This document shows positions 35,230 to 43,744 of a DNA stretch of 64,000 nt, one piece after another. The notes under the pieces were generated by a model that saw only the letters and a program-made list of their open reading frames with translations, was not told the origin of the DNA and did not search any database. Source of the DNA: UBA4744 sp963707435 (GTDB lineage: Bacteria > Actinomycetota > Acidimicrobiia > Spongiisociales > UBA4744). Numbering within the stretch: position 1 is the stretch's first letter; each line of letters starts with the position of its first letter. The position numbers were made by a program, and so were the translations under genes. The stretch spans positions 620,001 through 684,000 of the forward strand of contig CAVPPF010000005.1 of NCBI GenBank assembly GCA_963707435.1. Reading direction: 5' to 3'.

Positions 35230-35521
35230 ACCGGCAGGGAGGATGGGTTGGTGCGCTGATCGTGGTGGATGGCTGTCACCCTCGGTTTGAATCTACGGTT
35301 GGTTAGTTCCTGGGGGTTCGGCTTGGCTCGCGAACCGGCTGACACATCCGATGGTGGGGTTGTCTTTCGAATGACACGCCGGCGGACCCTGGGAACGGCG
35401 CTCACCGGTCGGGTGGGAGACCCGTGCCGGTCCTGCTGAAACCAGGTCCGGATGAATCTCTTGGTCCACCCTCCCGGCAAGTGCGTGCCAACCCTGTCGG
35501 TCTAGCGAGGAGGGATGGCAT
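35230..35521 (+). ncRNA. Candidate IS110 bridge RNA region (left end of A1)
   Basis: The 292-base non-coding left end upstream of the transposase is conserved with copy A2. In IS110-group elements this is where the bridge RNA that guides donor and target recognition is encoded (established for IS621). A compound hairpin is visible: ACCGG/CCGGT (35404-35408, 35427-35431) around CGGGT/ACCCG (35410-35414, 35420-35424), followed by CCTG...CAGG. Exact RNA ends cannot be set from sequence. Confidence 0.5.
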
Positions 35522-36069
35522 ATGTCCATCGTAGAAAACCCTGATGCGGTGGTCGGTGGTGTCGACACGCACGTCGACGTGCATGTGGCTGCGGCGGTCA
35601 ACCATGTTGGGGGGCTGTTGGGTGTTGAATCGTTCGCCACCACCCACAACGGGTATCGCCAGTTGCGGTCGTGGCTGCGGTCGCATGGTGAGCTGGTGCT
35701 GGTCGGGGTGGAGGGCACCGGCTCATATGGTGTCGGTCTTGCCCGGTATCTGACCCGGGCCGGAGTGCCTGTAGTGGAGGTGGATCGGCCGAACCGTCAA
35801 ACCCAGCACCGGCAGGGCAAATCGGATCCGGTCGACGCGGTAGCGGCCGCCCGGGCGGCCCTGTCGGGAACCGCAACCGGGCTACCGAAGCCTCGAGATG
35901 GCAACGTCGAAGCGATCCGGGTATTGATGATCGCCCGCCGCTCAGCGGTTGATACCCGCATCAAAACCCTCAACCAGCTACGTACAAGCCGAGCAACCTC
36001 GGCCACATCAACGCCGCCCACCACCCCAAAACCCAACCCCCTTGACAAGCATACGAGACTCAATCTGCG
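35230..36069 (+). mobile_element. IS110-family element copy A1, internally deleted
   Basis: From ACCGGCAGGG (35230) to about 35983 this segment is nearly identical (about four mismatches by eye) to 43453-44206, the start of copy A2. It then jumps to a right end (about 36000-36069) that resembles A2 44993-45065 at lower identity. About 770 bp of the transposase are missing. There are no terminal inverted repeats, as usual for IS110. Left and right ends are retained, so it could be mobilised in trans (inference). Confidence 0.8.
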
Positions 36070-36094
36070 CTACCTGTCAGGTGACATTTCGTGA
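35522..36094 (+). pseudogene. Truncated IS110 transposase (N-terminal DEDD half)
   Basis: The frame has the DEDD_Tnp_IS110 domain: GGVDTHVDVHVAAAV (Asp), VGVEGTGSYGVGL (Glu), RQGKSDPVDAVAAARAAL (Asp, Asp). After VDTRIKTLNQLR the sequence diverges into right-end DNA, so the Transposase_20 domain with the catalytic Ser is missing. The last 35 or so residues are read-through of the right end. It cannot encode a full recombinase. Confidence 0.85.
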
Positions 36095-36104
36095 TACTCG
36101 GGTG
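36077..36104 (+). repeat. 28-bp dispersed repeat, copy 1
   Basis: TCAGGTGACATTTCGTGATA followed by CTCGGGTG. Same pattern, same orientation, as copies at 36747 and 37324. It sits 8 bp past the right end of IS copy A1. Possibly the end of a lost insertion sequence. Confidence 0.6.
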
Positions 36105-36133
36105 ACCGACGGTCGTCTACCCGTGATCGCGGG

Positions 36134-36649
36134 CTAGGAGCAATCGTCGGCATCGGTGCAACGGTCCCGGGTCGGGTCGTAGCTCATGCCATCGGCGATG
36201 CGTAGGAGAGTGTCGGTGTCGAGCGAGCGGCCGACCACCTCGATGATGAAACCGTTGCCGACTTCCTCTTTGATTCTGGTCTCTCTTGAGTACTCCACAA
36301 TGGTGAACACACGCCCGTCCCGGGTCACCTGTTCCCCAGCTACGGGTTCTGGGTTTGCAACTCGCCCAACAGAGAACTTCCCCAATCCGTCTGTAGATGT
36401 GAAGTCGTGGAAGGTTGCGGACTCGTGGCCTTGGTTGATATCAAAGGTGAAGCCGTCGGGGATGTAGTTGAGGGTCAGTCCGCTCGCCCAGAGAGAAGGC
36501 GGCTCCGACGCAGACCAAGGTACGGCAACTGTCCGACTGACGGAAGTAGTCGTGCTGTCGACTGTTTCGTCGGTGGAGTCGGACGTGCTGCAAGCCGTCA
36601 CGATCAGAGCCAACACCGACATAGTGATCCACCGACGACTGGTCCTCAT
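36134..36649 (-). CDS. Predicted lipoprotein of unknown function
   Basis: A 171-residue secreted protein. The N-terminus (RTSRRWITMSVLALIVTACS) is a type-II signal peptide with lipobox IVTAC, so it should be lipid-anchored outside the membrane. A Thr/Ser-rich spacer follows, then a domain with LTLNYIPDGFTFDINQGHES and GKFSVGRVANPEP, ending near two Cys (DRCTDADDCS). YIPDGF recalls small actinobacterial lipoproteins of the DUF4367 type, but that is only a resemblance. It lies between IS elements. Confidence 0.65.
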   Translation of the reverse strand: MRTSRRWITMSVLALIVTACSTSDSTDETVDSTTTSVSRTVAVPWSASEPPSLWASGLTLNYIPDGFTFDINQGHESATFHDFTSTDGLGKFSVGRVANPEPVAGEQVTRDGRVFTIVEYSRETRIKEEVGNGFIIEVVGRSLDTDTLLRIADGMSYDPTRDRCTDADDCS

Positions 36650-36746
36650 GGTCGTTCGACGCTCCAAGCTCCCGATCGGTTCCGTCGCTCGCCTGATCGT
36701 TCACAATGATGGTATCGGCGGGATCATCTCCCGTGGTCACTTCCTC

Positions 36747-36774
36747 TCAGGTGACATTAGGAGACCCTCGGGTG
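36747..36774 (+). repeat. 28-bp dispersed repeat, copy 2
   Basis: TCAGGTGACATTAGGAGACC followed by CTCGGGTG, direct repeat of copy 1 with a variable centre. Confidence 0.6.
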
Positions 36775-36849
36775 CGGGATGGCCTTCACTCCTGCTCGAT
36801 TTGCGGAGATCGGGCGAAGGGTGCCATACGGGATCTAAGGGAACCCACC

Positions 36850-37251
36850 ATGTCATCAGCCCGACATCGAGCAGGCCGTGTTCGATGTGGCTTGGTCGAC
36901 TGATTCCGAGCCCGACCGAGCGTATTGCGAAGAGGATGCACCCTCTGGAGACCTGTACTTCCGTGTTTCCTACAACAGCGACCCCGACGCCACGCAAAAG
37001 GTCAAGCGATTTGAGCACGCCGCTCGGGATGAGGACTGACGGTCGCAGTCACGCTGAACCAATTCGGTGGATTCGTCGCCAAGGCAGATGACGGCGAACT
37101 GTCCTTGAGCGTTGGAGCTGGAGGAAGCGGCAAGAACAAGAACTGGGGGGTAAACGTCAACGTCGACTCCCGTTACCACGCAATAGGGACCGCGTTCGAG
37201 GTCGGCCCTCCTCTCCGGGCCCTGCTGGAAGCAGTTGCCGCAGCCGACTGA
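36850..37251 (+). pseudogene. Frameshifted or truncated remnant of an unknown gene
   Basis: Two adjacent plus-strand frames look coding. The first ends at 37039 (QAVFDVAWSTDSEPDRAYC, EEDAPSGDLYFRVSYNSDP). The second runs to TGA 37251 (LTVAVTLNQFGGFVAKADDG, KNWGVNVNVDSRYHAIG, GTAFEVGPPLRALLEAV). The second has no start codon of its own, so a one-base shift near 37036 probably split one gene. No family recognised; a repeat copy lies on each side. Confidence 0.45.
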
Positions 37252-37323
37252 CCAACCGGCCTGCCCCCAAGAAGTGTCACTGGACTCCGCAAACCTAGGA
37301 TCCTGCGCCAACGCTCTCTGAAC

Positions 37324-37346
37324 TGACATTAGGAGACCCTCGGGTG
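37324..37346 (+). repeat. 28-bp dispersed repeat, copy 3 (23 bp retained)
   Basis: TGACATTAGGAGACCCTCGG followed by GTG, identical to the matching part of copy 2. It lies between the gene remnant and the end of the MFS gene. Confidence 0.6.
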
Positions 37347-37390
37347 AGGTGAGGTGTTCTAGCCCGCTCGATATGTGCCGATATTTCCGG

Positions 37391-38635
37391 CTATCCGCGG
37401 CCTCCTGCAATCAGGGCAGCTTCGGGTAGAGACTTGAGTCTGAGCATGGCGATGATGCCGACGATTGGGCCGAGGGCGAGCACCGCGAAAGCCCAGGTCC
37501 AGGTGACCGCTTCTTCCACGATCGGGATGATCCAGATGGTGGCAGCTGAGACGGTGAAGCCAATGGCGATCTGCATTGTGAGAGCCGTGCCTATGTACGA
37601 CTGATCGCCGACCTCGGTGACCATGGCCGAGAATTGTGCTGAATCGGCCACCACCGTGAATCCCCAGATGAGCCCGACGACGACGATCAGCCACGTTGGC
37701 CCACCAAAGAGGAGTCCGATACCCAGGGAGCACAGCCCCGATATTGAGAGCATGAGCGCCGTGAAGTTCGTTCTTCCCCACCGGTCGGCAACGAATCCTC
37801 CAACCCATGAGCCCGCTGCCCCAATCGCGACAACTATCCAAGTGATGAAGGCAGCCAGAGGCAGAGCTTCTGCGCCTGTTGCTTCCAGATGATCTCCGAA
37901 GAAGATGAGGAACCACGCCGCCATCGCAAACAGTTCCCACATGTGGCCGAAGTATCCGATCGAGGCAAGTCGCACACCCCGGTTCCCGAAGACCAGGCCA
38001 ACCTGCCGAGGATCAAACACGGTTCGAGGAAACTCGAAGGGCCCATCTTTGACTGAGAAGGCGAGCAGACCTCCCACAATCGACATTGAGGAGGTGGCAT
38101 AGACGACGCTCTTCCAGTCAACCCCTCCCAATGCATTGACCAGATGCGGAGACGCATTCCCGAAAACGATCCCCGCAGCCAACACTCCAAGAGCCATACC
38201 GCGACCCCGGCGATACCAAGTGGAGATCAGCTTGAACGAAGGCGGATATACCCCGGCCAGGAAGAAGCCGGTGGCGAACCTCAACGGGACACCCAACTCC
38301 ACGCCGCCGGACCAGATCAACCCCAGGTTCGCCAGACCCGCTGCCACGCAACCCACGAGCATCACCATCTGAGGTCGCACCCGGTCAGCCACATTGAGAG
38401 CCGAAGAGATAAGCGCACCAGCGACGAACCCAAGAATCACACTGATCGTAAGCCATGCCTTCCCGGTCGCCGACAAGGCCCAGAGTTCTGTCAGCTGCGG
38501 CACAACTGCCGTGGCAGAGAACCAAGTGGAGAACCCCAAGACCAAAGCGACGGTCAGGAGGACAAGCGGACCAAGACGACCATCAGGATCTTGGACTGCA
38601 CGCTCCTCACCTATGCTCTCCGCCGTCTCGGACAT
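37391..38635 (-). CDS. Major facilitator superfamily transporter
   Basis: A 414-residue protein with 12 predicted helices in two six-helix halves. GFSTWFSATAVVPQL opens TM1. GFFLAGVYPPSFKLISTWYRRGRGMALGVL matches the TM4-5 region of nitrate/nitrite-like and sugar-phosphate-like MFS proteins. GGFVADRWGRTN is the MFS loop motif between TM8 and TM9. The substrate cannot be inferred. It lies within the IS zone, with the left end of a second IS upstream. Confidence 0.85.
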   Translation of the reverse strand: MSETAESIGEERAVQDPDGRLGPLVLLTVALVLGFSTWFSATAVVPQLTELWALSATGKAWLTISVILGFVAGALISSALNVADRVRPQMVMLVGCVAAGLANLGLIWSGGVELGVPLRFATGFFLAGVYPPSFKLISTWYRRGRGMALGVLAAGIVFGNASPHLVNALGGVDWKSVVYATSSMSIVGGLLAFSVKDGPFEFPRTVFDPRQVGLVFGNRGVRLASIGYFGHMWELFAMAAWFLIFFGDHLEATGAEALPLAAFITWIVVAIGAAGSWVGGFVADRWGRTNFTALMLSISGLCSLGIGLLFGGPTWLIVVVGLIWGFTVVADSAQFSAMVTEVGDQSYIGTALTMQIAIGFTVSAATIWIIPIVEEAVTWTWAFAVLALGPIVGIIAMLRLKSLPEAALIAGGRG

Positions 38636-38728
38636 CGATTCAACCTAGCAATTCGGGCATACGAAAGGTCGCACACCCCAAGTAGATCCGGTCAATCGTT
38701 CTCGGTTCGGTGACGCACTCCGAGGTGC

Positions 38729-38958
38729 CTGATAGGTGTTTAGGGGTGCTGCGGAACTGGGTTCCGTAGTGTTGTGGGGGTCCTTGTGGGTCTGGCTCTC
38801 GAGGTGCCTGCCACCCGCGTGGGTTGGCTTTCGAACGAGGCGCTGTACTCGCCGGGATTCCTGCTGGCGGTGTGGCTCGAAACAGGCGTAGCACCAAGAT
38901 CCGTATCAGGAGTGCCCACCGCTGGTTCCACCGACCCCCTAACCAGAGGAGGTGTGTG
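38729..38958 (+). ncRNA. Candidate bridge RNA region of IS-B
   Basis: The left-end region upstream of the transposase is non-coding and has a perfect hairpin CGGAAC-TGG-GTTCCG (38752-38766). CGAGGTGCCTG at 38800-38810 exactly repeats the left element/target junction (38721-38731), as a guide loop of a bridge RNA would. The RNA ends are not defined. Confidence 0.45.
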
Positions 38959-39983
38959 ATGTCGGTGATGATCGGAATTGACCCTCACAAGGGGTCGCAT
39001 GCCGCGGTTGATACCGGTGAGCAGGTGGTGGCGGAGCTCGAGGTGCGGGCTTCGAAACGTCAGACCCGAGAGCTGTTGGGGTGGGCAGACCGGTTCCCCC
39101 TTCGGCGGTGGGCGATCGAGTCCGCCAACGGACACGGCTACCTGCTGGCCCAACAGCTGGTAGCGGCCGGGGAACAGGTAGTGGACGTGCCGTCGGCCCA
39201 GGCGGCCCGGGTTCGGGTGCTCGATTCGACCCGCTCGCAGAAGAACGACCCCAACGACGCCCGCTCGGTAGCGATCGTTGCGCTTCGTCAGTCGGGGCTG
39301 CGGGCGGTGACTACCGAGGATCATGTGGTGGTGCTGCGGATGTTGGCCAACCGTCACATCCAGCTCTCCAGCCTCAAGACCCAGGCTCCCTGCCGGCTTC
39401 ACGCTGTGCTGGCCACCCTGCTGCCCGGTGGTCTGAGCACCGAGATGACACCAAACAAAGCCTCTGTGCTGCTGCGGCGGGTCCGGCCGGTATCGATGGT
39501 CGAGACCGAACGCAAACGCATCGCCCACGAACTGCTCGCTGAGGTGCGGAGACTCAACAAGGAACGTGTGGCCTCCCAGACCCGCCTGGCCGTGGCCGTG
39601 GAGGCGTCGGGCACCACCCTGGTCGACATCTACGGTGTCGGGCCCGTCGTCGCCGCCTTGTTGATCGGCCACACCGGTGACATTTCTCGATTCCCGACCC
39701 GTCATCACTACGCCGCCTACAACGGCACCGCCCCCATCGAAGCATCATCCGGGGCAAGGAAACGGCATCGGCTCAACCCCCGAGGCAACCGAATGCTCAA
39801 CCATGCCATCCACACCATTGCCATCTGCCAACTCGTCACCCCAACACCGAGGGCCGCATCTTCTACGAACGCAAGCGCCAAGAGGGCAAAACACCCAAGG
39901 AAGCGATCCGGGCGTTGAAACGGCGCCTCTCCGACGTCGTCTACCGCCATCTCCAAACCGACCAACAACGCAACAACCAGTAG
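38959..39983 (+). pseudogene. IS110-family transposase with a C-terminal frameshift
   Basis: ATG 38959 follows GAGGAGG. The DEDD domain has MIGIDPHKGSHAAV (Asp), WAIESANGHGYLL (Glu) and SQKNDPNDARSVAIV (Asp, Asp). The Transposase_20 domain has LVDIYGVGPVVAALLIGHTGD and APIEASSGARKRHRLNPRGN (catalytic Ser region). At about 39835 the frame slips; one extra base would restore RHPNTEGRIFYERKRQEGK and a normal end at TAG 39983. The present frame runs on to 39918 with a nonsense tail. Either decay or a sequencing error. Confidence 0.8.
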
Positions 39984-40385
39984 GGCCCGGGGGGCAAACA
40001 GGAACGTCTCTGACGCTTGCATGGCCGGTATTCCATCCTGACCACCGGCTCTTCAGCGCAGCCACCCCGAGCCGTTCCTAAGCCTACGCGTCACCAAGCA
40101 CCTCGGTACAGCCGAGACACCCAACCGCGCCCCAAAACACCCCTTGACAAACAAACAGGCATCGCTCTGCGCTGTTCGAGGTGCTGGGCGTTATGGCAAC
40201 CGATTTTGTTATCTGGAGCGGATGTTGGAACTGACACCTACTCGGCCGCCATCAGACTCCGCTGAGCATCCGAAGTGCCTGGCTGCAGTTTCTCAGGTGG
40301 TCACAGTGTGGACGTATGCGTCTGGTCAACTTGATCGCACATTGGGCATCCTGTCATCGCGAACTGCATCCACTCCAGCGTCGTG

Positions 40386-41033
40386 CTACGAAGACGACTG
40401 CAAGCGCTTCAGCGCCACCATCGACCACATCACACCGAGGCAGAACGCTGCGGTGAGGCCGACGGTGAACAGGGCGAATTCACCGAAGACCACCAGCAAC
40501 GCCGACGACGACTCGACCAGGCCGAGGAAAGCAAACTGATGGCCCAACAGGAACACCACGAGGACGTGGGTGACCAGAATCGGAATCAGCGCCACCCAGC
40601 GCCGGCCGCAATCGAGCCAGACCAAGGCCGTTCCCACCACCATCGCGCCGATCAGCAGCGGCGCCGAAGGCAGCATCAGCCGCTCGAAAGCGTCGTCGGC
40701 CACCAGCAACTCCGCCATCGTGAACTGCGGCCGCAACACCGCCAGTGACACTGCGCCGAGGGCGATCACCTCGACTGCGAAGAAACCGGCATACCGGAAC
40801 CACGCTGCGGTCGAATGATCGGCCACCCCCTTTCGGTAGCTCCACACGATGCAGGATCCGCACAGAGCGCCGGCGAACAACATCGGACCGGCGTTGAACC
40901 AGATGTCGACGATGAACAGGTTGTGGACAATGGTGAAGCCGAGAACCACCACGACCCCCGACAGGGCGCCCAACCACACGGGCGGGGCAGGCGAGGTGAA
41001 AGCCGACTTCCCGATCGCTGCCGCCTCACTCAC
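40386..41033 (-). CDS. Multi-pass membrane protein, partner of a TetR regulator
   Basis: A 215-residue protein with six or seven hydrophobic helices: WLGALSGVVVVLGFTIVHNLFIV, AGPMLFAGALCGSCIVW, FFAVEVIALGAVSLAVL, and others to the C-terminus. No known family. The GTG start at 41033 lies one base past the TetR stop codon, so it is translated with that regulator. It may be the transporter or sensor controlled by it (inference). Confidence 0.65.
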   Translation of the reverse strand: MSEAAAIGKSAFTSPAPPVWLGALSGVVVVLGFTIVHNLFIVDIWFNAGPMLFAGALCGSCIVWSYRKGVADHSTAAWFRYAGFFAVEVIALGAVSLAVLRPQFTMAELLVADDAFERLMLPSAPLLIGAMVVGTALVWLDCGRRWVALIPILVTHVLVVFLLGHQFAFLGLVESSSALLVVFGEFALFTVGLTAAFCLGVMWSMVALKRLQSSS

Positions 41034-41034
41034 A

Positions 41035-41616
41035 TCAGACTCGCAGCCAGTTGAGGATCAACCGCGTCGCGATCTCCTCAGCGCGTTCCGGATTCATCCC
41101 CGTCATGATCAGGTTTCCTCGAAACCCGGGGTCGACCAGTACCGAAACCACTTGCAGAGCTTCGGTGTCCGAAGCTCTGTCACCCATCGCCTTAGCCATC
41201 ATCTGATTCACGTTCTCGTACCACCACTTCTCATAGCGCCTGAGTACCGGGTGGCGGGGGCTCTTCGCGTAGATCCGGTAGGCCTGCTCGCTGCGCTCAT
41301 AGAGGCCGTACAGCTCCCGGACCAGAGCGGCAATGCGGCCCTCGAGCGGCGCCAGGGCATCGATGGCATCCGGTGCAGGAGCCTCCATGGCATGGATCCA
41401 GGTCTCGACTACTGCCTCGGTGAGATCGTCCGGAGTCGAGTAGTGGTAGAGAACGGTGCCCGGCGCGACATCGGCCGTGCGCGCTACCGCCTGCATCGAC
41501 GTGTCTTCGATGCCTTTCTCGGCGTACTCCAACATCGCCGCCTCGATGATCCGCCGCTTGGTTGCGTCCACCAATGCCTGGCGTTTTCCGAGTCGATAGG
41601 GACGTTTGCCTGCCAC
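41035..41616 (-). CDS. TetR-family transcriptional regulator
   Basis: A 193-residue regulator. The N-terminal helix-turn-helix is ATKRRIIEAAMLEYAEKGIEDTSMQAVARTADVAPGTVLYHYSTPDDLTEAVV, the TetR signature; the rest is an all-helical ligand-binding domain. GTG 41616 is the likely start: the frame extends further but only into the divergent gene. The 79-bp gap to the divergent hydrolase gene is AT-rich and probably holds its operator. It probably controls both the membrane protein downstream and the hydrolase-methyltransferase pair (inference). Confidence 0.85.
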   Translation of the reverse strand: MAGKRPYRLGKRQALVDATKRRIIEAAMLEYAEKGIEDTSMQAVARTADVAPGTVLYHYSTPDDLTEAVVETWIHAMEAPAPDAIDALAPLEGRIAALVRELYGLYERSEQAYRIYAKSPRHPVLRRYEKWWYENVNQMMAKAMGDRASDTEALQVVSVLVDPGFRGNLIMTGMNPERAEEIATRLILNWLRV

Positions 41617-41695
41617 GCACGATATTTTAGTTGCACACACCAGATAAATAAAGTACATTCCCAAATCGCCACGCGACCAGAGGAGAGGACGCACC
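41617..41695. promoter_or_regulatory. Divergent TetR operator/promoter region
   Basis: AT-rich gap with ATATTTTAGTTGCACACACC and AGATAAATAAAGTACATTCC, unlike the GC-rich flanks. Expected to contain promoters of both units and the TetR operator; no exact palindrome stands out. Confidence 0.4.
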
Positions 41696-42631
41696 ATGAA
41701 CGAGTCGAAGTACCGCGCCGCTGAGGAACAGCTCTGGCAGTCCGTCGGGTTGCAACCGGCCGAGACACTCGTGACGCTGCCCCGGTTGGACACCAGCGTC
41801 CGAATCCAGACCGTCGGGGACGGGCCTCCCGCTCTGTTCATCCACGGTGGCCCCAACAGCGGGTCGACATGGGCAACTCTCGTGGAGCACATTCCGGGTT
41901 TCACCTGTCACCTACTCGATCGTCCCGGAACGGGCCTCAGCGAACGCTATCCGGTCACCAAGGACAACCTCATCGAGTTCGCCTCAGGGTTGGTCTCCGA
42001 CGTCCTCGATGCCCTCGAGATCGACAAGGCACACGTGGTTGCCTCGTCGCTCGGCGGATACTGCGCCCTACGAAGCGCCGTGTCGACTCCCGATCGCTTC
42101 GATCGGATGGTCCAGATGGCCTGCCCGGCGATGCTTCCCGATCAGCCTCTGCCTCCGTTCATGAAAGCCGTGATGACACCGGGTCTTCGCAAGATCATCG
42201 GTGTGCTGCCACCCAGCAGGAAGGTGCAGGAGAACATCATGCGCCAGATTGGTCACGGGAAGTCCATCGATGCCGGGAAGATGCCCGCCAGTATCTCGGA
42301 CTGGTACTTCGCGTTGACCAAGTACACCGACACCATGCGCCAGGACGGAGACACGATCTTCTCCATTCGAGGCAAGGGCGGCTTCGATCAATCGGTGGCG
42401 CTAGGAGCCGACACGCTGGCCAAGGTGACAGTTCCGGCCCACTTCCTCTGGGGCGAGGATGACACCTTCGGCGGCGAAGAAATCGCACGTTGGACAGTCG
42501 GTTCGATGCCCAATGCGACCCTGGAAATGATCCCAGACTCCGGGCACCTCCCCTGGCTCGACGAACCCCAGCACATCGGGCTGGAGACCACGAGGTTCCT
42601 GGCAGGCGACCGGGAGGATGCGCAGCCGTGA
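41696..42631 (+). CDS. Alpha/beta hydrolase
   Basis: A 311-residue hydrolase of the alpha/beta fold. LFIHGGPNSGSTWATLVEHI carries the HGG oxyanion region, LLDRPGTGLSER follows strand 4, and VVASSLGGYCALRSA is the nucleophile elbow with Ser in SxSxGG form. VPAHFLWGEDDTFGG holds the acid and PDSGHLPW the catalytic His. The substrate is unknown. ATG 41696 follows AGAGGAGAGG. Divergent from TetR, and followed by a coupled short frame and a methyltransferase. Confidence 0.88.
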   Translation: MNESKYRAAEEQLWQSVGLQPAETLVTLPRLDTSVRIQTVGDGPPALFIHGGPNSGSTWATLVEHIPGFTCHLLDRPGTGLSERYPVTKDNLIEFASGLVSDVLDALEIDKAHVVASSLGGYCALRSAVSTPDRFDRMVQMACPAMLPDQPLPPFMKAVMTPGLRKIIGVLPPSRKVQENIMRQIGHGKSIDAGKMPASISDWYFALTKYTDTMRQDGDTIFSIRGKGGFDQSVALGADTLAKVTVPAHFLWGEDDTFGGEEIARWTVGSMPNATLEMIPDSGHLPWLDEPQHIGLETTRFLAGDREDAQP

Positions 42632-42723
42632 TCGAAACGACTGACAGGCGGAAGACGATGGAGGTCGTCTCCCGTCCCGGCCGCCGAGTGGTCTGGACCC
42701 GGAGAGAATTGCGGCGAGGCTAA
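42628..42723 (+). CDS. Possible 31-codon coupling ORF
   Basis: GTG 42628 overlaps the hydrolase TGA (GTGA) and the TAA at 42721-42723 overlaps the methyltransferase ATG (TAATG). The encoded peptide is basic (RKTMEVVSRPGRRVVWTRRE) with no known family. Its only support is the perfect stop-start overlaps at both ends; it may be a translational coupler or chance. Confidence 0.35.
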   Translation: MIETTDRRKTMEVVSRPGRRVVWTRRELRRG

Positions 42724-43346
42724 TGGTTAACGCCCGCATTTATGACTGGATGTATCGATTCTGGGCACCATGGGACGCCGTCGGAGTTCGCAAGGACCTA
42801 ATTGATCTGCTGGAACGAGGGATTGTGGACCCCGAGCACTACCCCCGCTCGATCGACCTTGGCTGCGGGACAGGGGCCAACGTGATCCATCTCGCCTCAC
42901 TGGGTTTCGACTCATGGGGTGTCGATTTCTCCGAGGTTGCTCTGAAGAAGGGCAAGCAGCGAGCCGCTGAAGCCGGCGTCGAGGCCTCCTTTGTCCAGGG
43001 TGATCTCACCGCCGATCGCATCGAAGGGGTCGAAGGGAGCTTCGACTTCATCGTCGACTTCGGGACCCTCGACGACCTGAGGCGTGAAAACCGGGCTTTG
43101 ATGGCGCGAACCGTCACCCGCATGTCGAGGCCGGGAACTATATTCCTCGAATACTGCTTCTATGGAGCGACGGCCGATCTCCCATGGATCAGCTTCAAAG
43201 GCACATCGAAGATGTCGCACATCGCTCCCGGTGAGTTGAACGAGCTGTTCGGTGATCACTGGGAAATCGAGCCATTCGCCGACTACGAGGACTGGCGTAC
43301 CGCCGTTTTCCTGCTTACCCGCCGCCAACCCGACCACTCGCGATGA
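42723..43346 (+). CDS. Class I SAM-dependent methyltransferase
   Basis: A 207-residue methyltransferase. Motif I is SIDLGCGTGANVIHLASLGF, followed by GVDFSEVALKKGKQRA (post-I), FVQGDLTADRI and FDFIVDFGTLDDL (motif II). The lack of an extra substrate domain prevents naming the target; relatives act on small molecules. It is joined to the hydrolase gene through overlapping stops and starts. Confidence 0.85.
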   Translation: MVNARIYDWMYRFWAPWDAVGVRKDLIDLLERGIVDPEHYPRSIDLGCGTGANVIHLASLGFDSWGVDFSEVALKKGKQRAAEAGVEASFVQGDLTADRIEGVEGSFDFIVDFGTLDDLRRENRALMARTVTRMSRPGTIFLEYCFYGATADLPWISFKGTSKMSHIAPGELNELFGDHWEIEPFADYEDWRTAVFLLTRRQPDHSR

Positions 43347-43452
43347 GGGCATCGATCTGCGAGCATGAGGGCGCCTTCTTGGCGGTGAGGCCGCTAGGCA
43401 AGCGCAGAATCACGCAGCCCCGCCTCTGTCGAGAGTGATCAGACCGAGAGAG

Positions 43453-43744
43453 ACCGGCAGGGAGGATGGGTTGGTGCGCTGATCGTGGTGGATGGCTGTC
43501 ACCCTCGGTTTGAATCTACGGTTGGTTAGTTCCTGGGGGTTCGGCTTGGCTCGCGAACCGGCTGACACATCCGATGGTGGGGTTGTCTTTCGAATGACAC
43601 GCCGGCGGACCCTGGGAACGGCGCTCACCGGTCGGGTGGGAGACCCGTGCCGGTCCTGCTGAAACCAGGTCCGGATGAATCTCTTGGTCCACCCTCCCGG
43701 CAAGTGCGTGCCAACCCTGTCGGTCTAGCGAGGAGGGATGGCAT
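43453..43744 (+). ncRNA. Candidate IS110 bridge RNA region (left end of A2)
   Basis: Identical by eye to 35230-35521, including the compound ACCGG-CGGGT hairpin. A non-coding sequence kept intact while the transposase decays suggests a recent copy or selection on an RNA. RNA ends undefined. Confidence 0.5.

Larger units (their letters stand above)
38721..40184 (+). mobile_element. Second IS110-type element (IS-B)
   Basis: An IS110-family transposase with a non-coding left end of about 230 bp and a right end containing CCCCTTGACAAACA (40142-40155) and CTCTGCG (40165-40171), like the right ends of the A copies. The octamer CGAGGTGC occurs at 38721-38728 and 40177-40184 and is the probable target/core repeat marking the boundaries; exact ends are uncertain by several bases. 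Confidence 0.7.

Noticed and set aside
36077..37346. CRISPR array
   Set aside because: The 28-bp repeats are hundreds of bases apart, have variable centres and no regular spacers or cas genes.
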